From Polaromonas sp. (GTDB lineage Bacteria; Pseudomonadota; Gammaproteobacteria; Burkholderiales; Burkholderiaceae_C): 64,000 nucleotides of DNA. The notes under the pieces were generated by a model that saw only the letters and a program-made list of their open reading frames with translations, did not search any database and had not been told where the DNA came from. The stretch spans positions 248,001 through 312,000 of the forward strand of contig NZ_JAQSDA010000028.1 in the NCBI RefSeq assembly GCF_029945685.1, given 5' to 3'. Made by a program: the position numbers and the translations under genes. Shown in pieces: positions 61,136 to 64,000 of the stretch; position 1 is the first letter of the stretch; each line of letters begins with the position of its first letter.

Positions 61136-61839
61136 GCTGGATGCCTTCCGGCACGGTTTACGGCACGCTGCTGAACTTTCGCGCAGAAGTCGAGGCGCTG
61201 GCGCCGCAGATGAACCAGCCGCCTTACAAGGCGCCGCCGAAAGCGCCCGTGCTGTATGTGAAAACGGCCAATACCTGGAGTGCCCATGGCGCGGCCATCA
61301 CCGTGCCGGCACGGGTTCCCGAGGTCGAGATCGGCGCCACCATCGCGATGGTGATGGGCGCGGCCGGCAAGATTGCCGGCTATGTGCTGATGAACGACCT
61401 GTCCGTGCCGCACGCCAGCTTTTTCCGGCCGCCCGTCAAATTCAAATGCCTGGACGGCTTTCTGGGCATAGCCGAGCGCCTGGTGCCTGCCAGCGAAGCG
61501 GGCGATCCTTCGGGCTTCATGCTGGAGGTTCGCATCAACGGCGAACTCAGACAAACCGTGAACTTCAACCATCTGGTGCGCGATGCCACCCGGCTGCTGG
61601 CCGATGTCGGTGAATTCATGACCCTGCACGCTGGCGATGTGCTGATGCTGGGCTGCGATGCAGGCCGGCCGCTGGCCCGACCAGGCGATCGCATCGATAT
61701 CAGTGCGGCCAACTTCGGCACCCTGAGCAATACGCTCATTGAGGAGCCGAGTGCCGCCGGGCCGACCCAAGGCGTGAGCGCCCCCGCGGGGGGCAGTGAC
61801 GACACGCCAGTGCGGAGCGTGGGGGCCACATCCTCATGA
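61132..61839 (+). CDS. hpaG1: 4-hydroxyphenylacetate degradation bifunctional isomerase/decarboxylase, N-terminal-type subunit
   Basis: FAH-family fold; PSGTVYGTLLNFRAEVEAL; overlaps hpaR and next gene; C-terminus repeat-derived. Confidence 0.88.
   Translation: MSWMPSGTVYGTLLNFRAEVEALAPQMNQPPYKAPPKAPVLYVKTANTWSAHGAAITVPARVPEVEIGATIAMVMGAAGKIAGYVLMNDLSVPHASFFRPPVKFKCLDGFLGIAERLVPASEAGDPSGFMLEVRINGELRQTVNFNHLVRDATRLLADVGEFMTLHAGDVLMLGCDAGRPLARPGDRIDISAANFGTLSNTLIEEPSAAGPTQGVSAPAGGSDDTPVRSVGATSS
61757..61834 (+). repeat. GC-rich dispersed element, family 3 (copy translated at HpaG1 C-terminus)
   Basis: gccgggccgacccaaggcgtgagcgcccccgcggggggcagtgacgacacgccagtgcggagcgtgggggcc. Confidence 0.85.
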
Positions 61840-62582
61840 AACACGCCCGCATTGTTCATGAGGGCAAAGCCCAGCACGCCATCGAGCGTGATGGCCGGCT
61901 GCAGCTCGTTGACGGCCGGCACGTCCGTGAAGACGCCATCACCTGGCTGCCGCCGCTGGCGCCCACGCCGCGCCCGCGCACCATTCTCGCCCTCGGCCTG
62001 AACTACGCCGACCACGCGAAAGAGCTTGAATTCAAGGCGCCCGAAGAACCCCTGGTTTTCATCAAGGGCGAAGGCACGCTGACCGGCCACCGGCAGCTCA
62101 CACGCCGGCCGGCCGATGTGCAGTTCATGCATTACGAATGTGAACTCACGGTCGTCATCGGACGGACCGCAAAGAAGGTCAAACGCGACGACGCCTGTGA
62201 CTTCATCGCCGGCTACACCATTGCCAATGACTACGCCATCCGTGACTACCTGGAAAACTGGTACCGGCCCAACCTGCGTGTCAAAAACCGCGACACCTGC
62301 ACGCCGCTCGGCCCCTGGCTGGTGGACGCGGCCGATGTGCCGGATCCCATGGCGCTGGCGCTGCAGACCACGGTCAACGGAAAAGTCACGCAGTCCGGCA
62401 ACACACGCGACATGATTTTCGATGTGCCGTTTTTGATCGAATATTTCAGCAGCTTCATGACCCTGCAGCCCGGCGACCTGATTCTGACCGGCACACCCGA
62501 CGGCGTGGTGGACTGCCGGCCTGGTGACGTGGTGGTCACCAGCATCGAGGGCCTGGGCGAACTTTTCAACACGATTGAATGA
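61836..62582 (+). CDS. hpaG2: 4-hydroxyphenylacetate degradation bifunctional isomerase/decarboxylase, C-terminal-type subunit
   Basis: ALGLNYADHAKELEFKAPEEPLVFIKGEGTLTG; GDLILTGTPDGV. Confidence 0.92.
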   Translation: MKHARIVHEGKAQHAIERDGRLQLVDGRHVREDAITWLPPLAPTPRPRTILALGLNYADHAKELEFKAPEEPLVFIKGEGTLTGHRQLTRRPADVQFMHYECELTVVIGRTAKKVKRDDACDFIAGYTIANDYAIRDYLENWYRPNLRVKNRDTCTPLGPWLVDAADVPDPMALALQTTVNGKVTQSGNTRDMIFDVPFLIEYFSSFMTLQPGDLILTGTPDGVVDCRPGDVVVTSIEGLGELFNTIE

Positions 62583-62584
62583 AT

Positions 62585-64000
62585 ATGAAAATAGATCACC
62601 TCATCAATGGCCGGGCCGTGGCCGGCAGCAGCTACTTCGAAACCGTCAACCCCGCCACACAGGACGTGCTGGCCGAAGTGGCTGCCGGCGGCGAGGCCGA
62701 AGTCAACGCCGCCGTGGCCGCTGCGAAAGAGGCCTTTCCGAAGTGGGCCGGCATGGCGGCACCGCAGCGCGCCAAACTGGTCCGCAAGCTCGGCGACCTG
62801 ATCGCTGCCCATGTGCCGGAGATCGCGCAGATGGAAACCAACGACTGCGGCCAGGTGATTGCACAGACCGGCAAACAGCTGATTCCGCGTGCAGCCGACA
62901 ACTTCTATTACTTCGCCGAAATGTGCACGCGGGTCGATGGCCACACCTACCCGACCGAGACGCACCTGAACTACACGCTGTACCACCCGACCGGCGTCTG
63001 CGCGCTGATCTCGCCGTGGAACGTGCCCTTCATGACGGCCACCTGGAAGGTTGCGCCCTGCCTGGCGTTTGGCAACACCGCGGTGCTCAAGATGAGCGAG
63101 CTCTCACCGATGACCGCGGCGCGCCTGGGCGAACTCGCCCTTGAAGCCGGCATTCCGCCCGGCGTGCTCAACATCGTGCACGGCTACGGCAAGGACGCGG
63201 GGGAGCCGCTGTGCCGCCACCCCGATGTGCGCGCGATCTCCTTCACCGGCTCGACCGCCACCGGCAACCGCATCGTGCAGGCTGCCGGCCTGAAGAAATT
63301 CAGCATGGAGCTGGGCGGCAAATCACCGTTCGTGATTTTTGAGGACGCGAACCTGGAGCGCGCGCTCGACGCGGCCGTCTTCATGATTTTTTCCAACAAC
63401 GGTGAGCGCTGCACGGCCGGCAGCCGCATTCTGGTGCAGCAGTCGATTTACGCCGACTTCGCTGCGAAGTTCGTGGAACGCGCCAAACGCATCCAGGTTG
63501 GCGACCCGCTCGACGAAGCCACCACCATCGGTCCGATGATTTCGCAGGGCCACCTGGCCAAGGTGCGCAGCTACATCGAACTCGGCCCGAAGGAAGGCGC
63601 CACCTTGCTGTGCGGCGGGCTGGGCGCACCGGACCTGCCGGCGCGGGTGAAAAAAGGCAACTACGTGTTGCCCACGGTGTTTGCCGATGTGGACAACCAG
63701 ATGCGGATTGCGCAGGAAGAAATTTTTGGTCCGGTCGCCTGCCTGATCCCGTTCAAGGACGAAGCCGAGGCGATTCGCCTGGCCAATGACACGGCGTATG
63801 GTTTGTCGAGTTATGTCTGGACCGAAAACATCGGCAAGGCGCACCGCGTTGCCGCCGCGGTCGAGGCCGGCATGTGTTTCGTCAACAGCCAGAACGTACG
63901 CGATTTGCGCCAGCCCTTCGGTGGCACCAAGGCCTCGGGCACGGGGCGCGAAGGCGGCACCTGGAGTTACGAGGTGTTCTGTGAACCGAAAAACGTGGCA
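62585..64000 (+). CDS. hpaE: 5-carboxymethyl-2-hydroxymuconate semialdehyde dehydrogenase, truncated by window end
   Basis: Open from ATG 62585 to the window end: MKIDHLINGRAVAGSSYFETVNPATQDVLAEV...MELGGKSPFVIFEDANLERALD...NNGERCTAGSRILVQ; absent from ORF track because no stop in window. Confidence 0.95.
   Translation, partial: MKIDHLINGRAVAGSSYFETVNPATQDVLAEVAAGGEAEVNAAVAAAKEAFPKWAGMAAPQRAKLVRKLGDLIAAHVPEIAQMETNDCGQVIAQTGKQLIPRAADNFYYFAEMCTRVDGHTYPTETHLNYTLYHPTGVCALISPWNVPFMTATWKVAPCLAFGNTAVLKMSELSPMTAARLGELALEAGIPPGVLNIVHGYGKDAGEPLCRHPDVRAISFTGSTATGNRIVQAAGLKKFSMELGGKSPFVIFEDANLERALDAAVFMIFSNNGERCTAGSRILVQQSIYADFAAKFVERAKRIQVGDPLDEATTIGPMISQGHLAKVRSYIELGPKEGATLLCGGLGAPDLPARVKKGNYVLPTVFADVDNQMRIAQEEIFGPVACLIPFKDEAEAIRLANDTAYGLSSYVWTENIGKAHRVAAAVEAGMCFVNSQNVRDLRQPFGGTKASGTGREGGTWSYEVFCEPKNVA

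Overview
GC-rich bacterial chromosome window whose gene content and style fit a betaproteobacterium of the Comamonadaceae (Polaromonas/Rhodoferax-like; taxonomy is inference). It is mostly core and metabolic genes: the start of rpsL at the left edge, a dacA-type carboxypeptidase, hemJ-like/hemB, corA, an mla-like lipid-transport operon, mmsA plus a GMC oxidoreductase, amtB, mreBCD-mrdA, gatCAB, pyrE, xth, several two-component systems, a DUF1924/diheme cytochrome/cytochrome b/rubredoxin cluster, MFS transporters, waaF, ilvE, radA, and an hpaR-hpaG1-hpaG2-hpaE operon running off the right edge. About 40.0-42.7 kb is an island of decay with ABC-F and LivF remnants around one intact gene that looks like a heme-oxygenase-fold diiron protein. 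The strongest non-gene signal is three dispersed repeat families. (i) A ~60 bp element (TGCTAT..ATAGCTG..GCGC..AGGGCT-GAGGCC-ATTT) has about 11 copies; several supply stop codons, signal-peptide codons or in-frame insertions. (ii) A 130-160 bp element has a central palindrome and long terminal inverted repeats that differ between copies yet stay complementary (3 copies). (iii) A GC-rich element (GCCCCCACGCTC..CTGCCCCC..GGGGG..GGCCCGGCRAAGCCGGTTCCGCGG) has about 6 copies, some translated in frame. Two orphan intrinsic terminators suggest unannotated small RNAs. All calls come from reading the sequence and ORF track; no searches were run.
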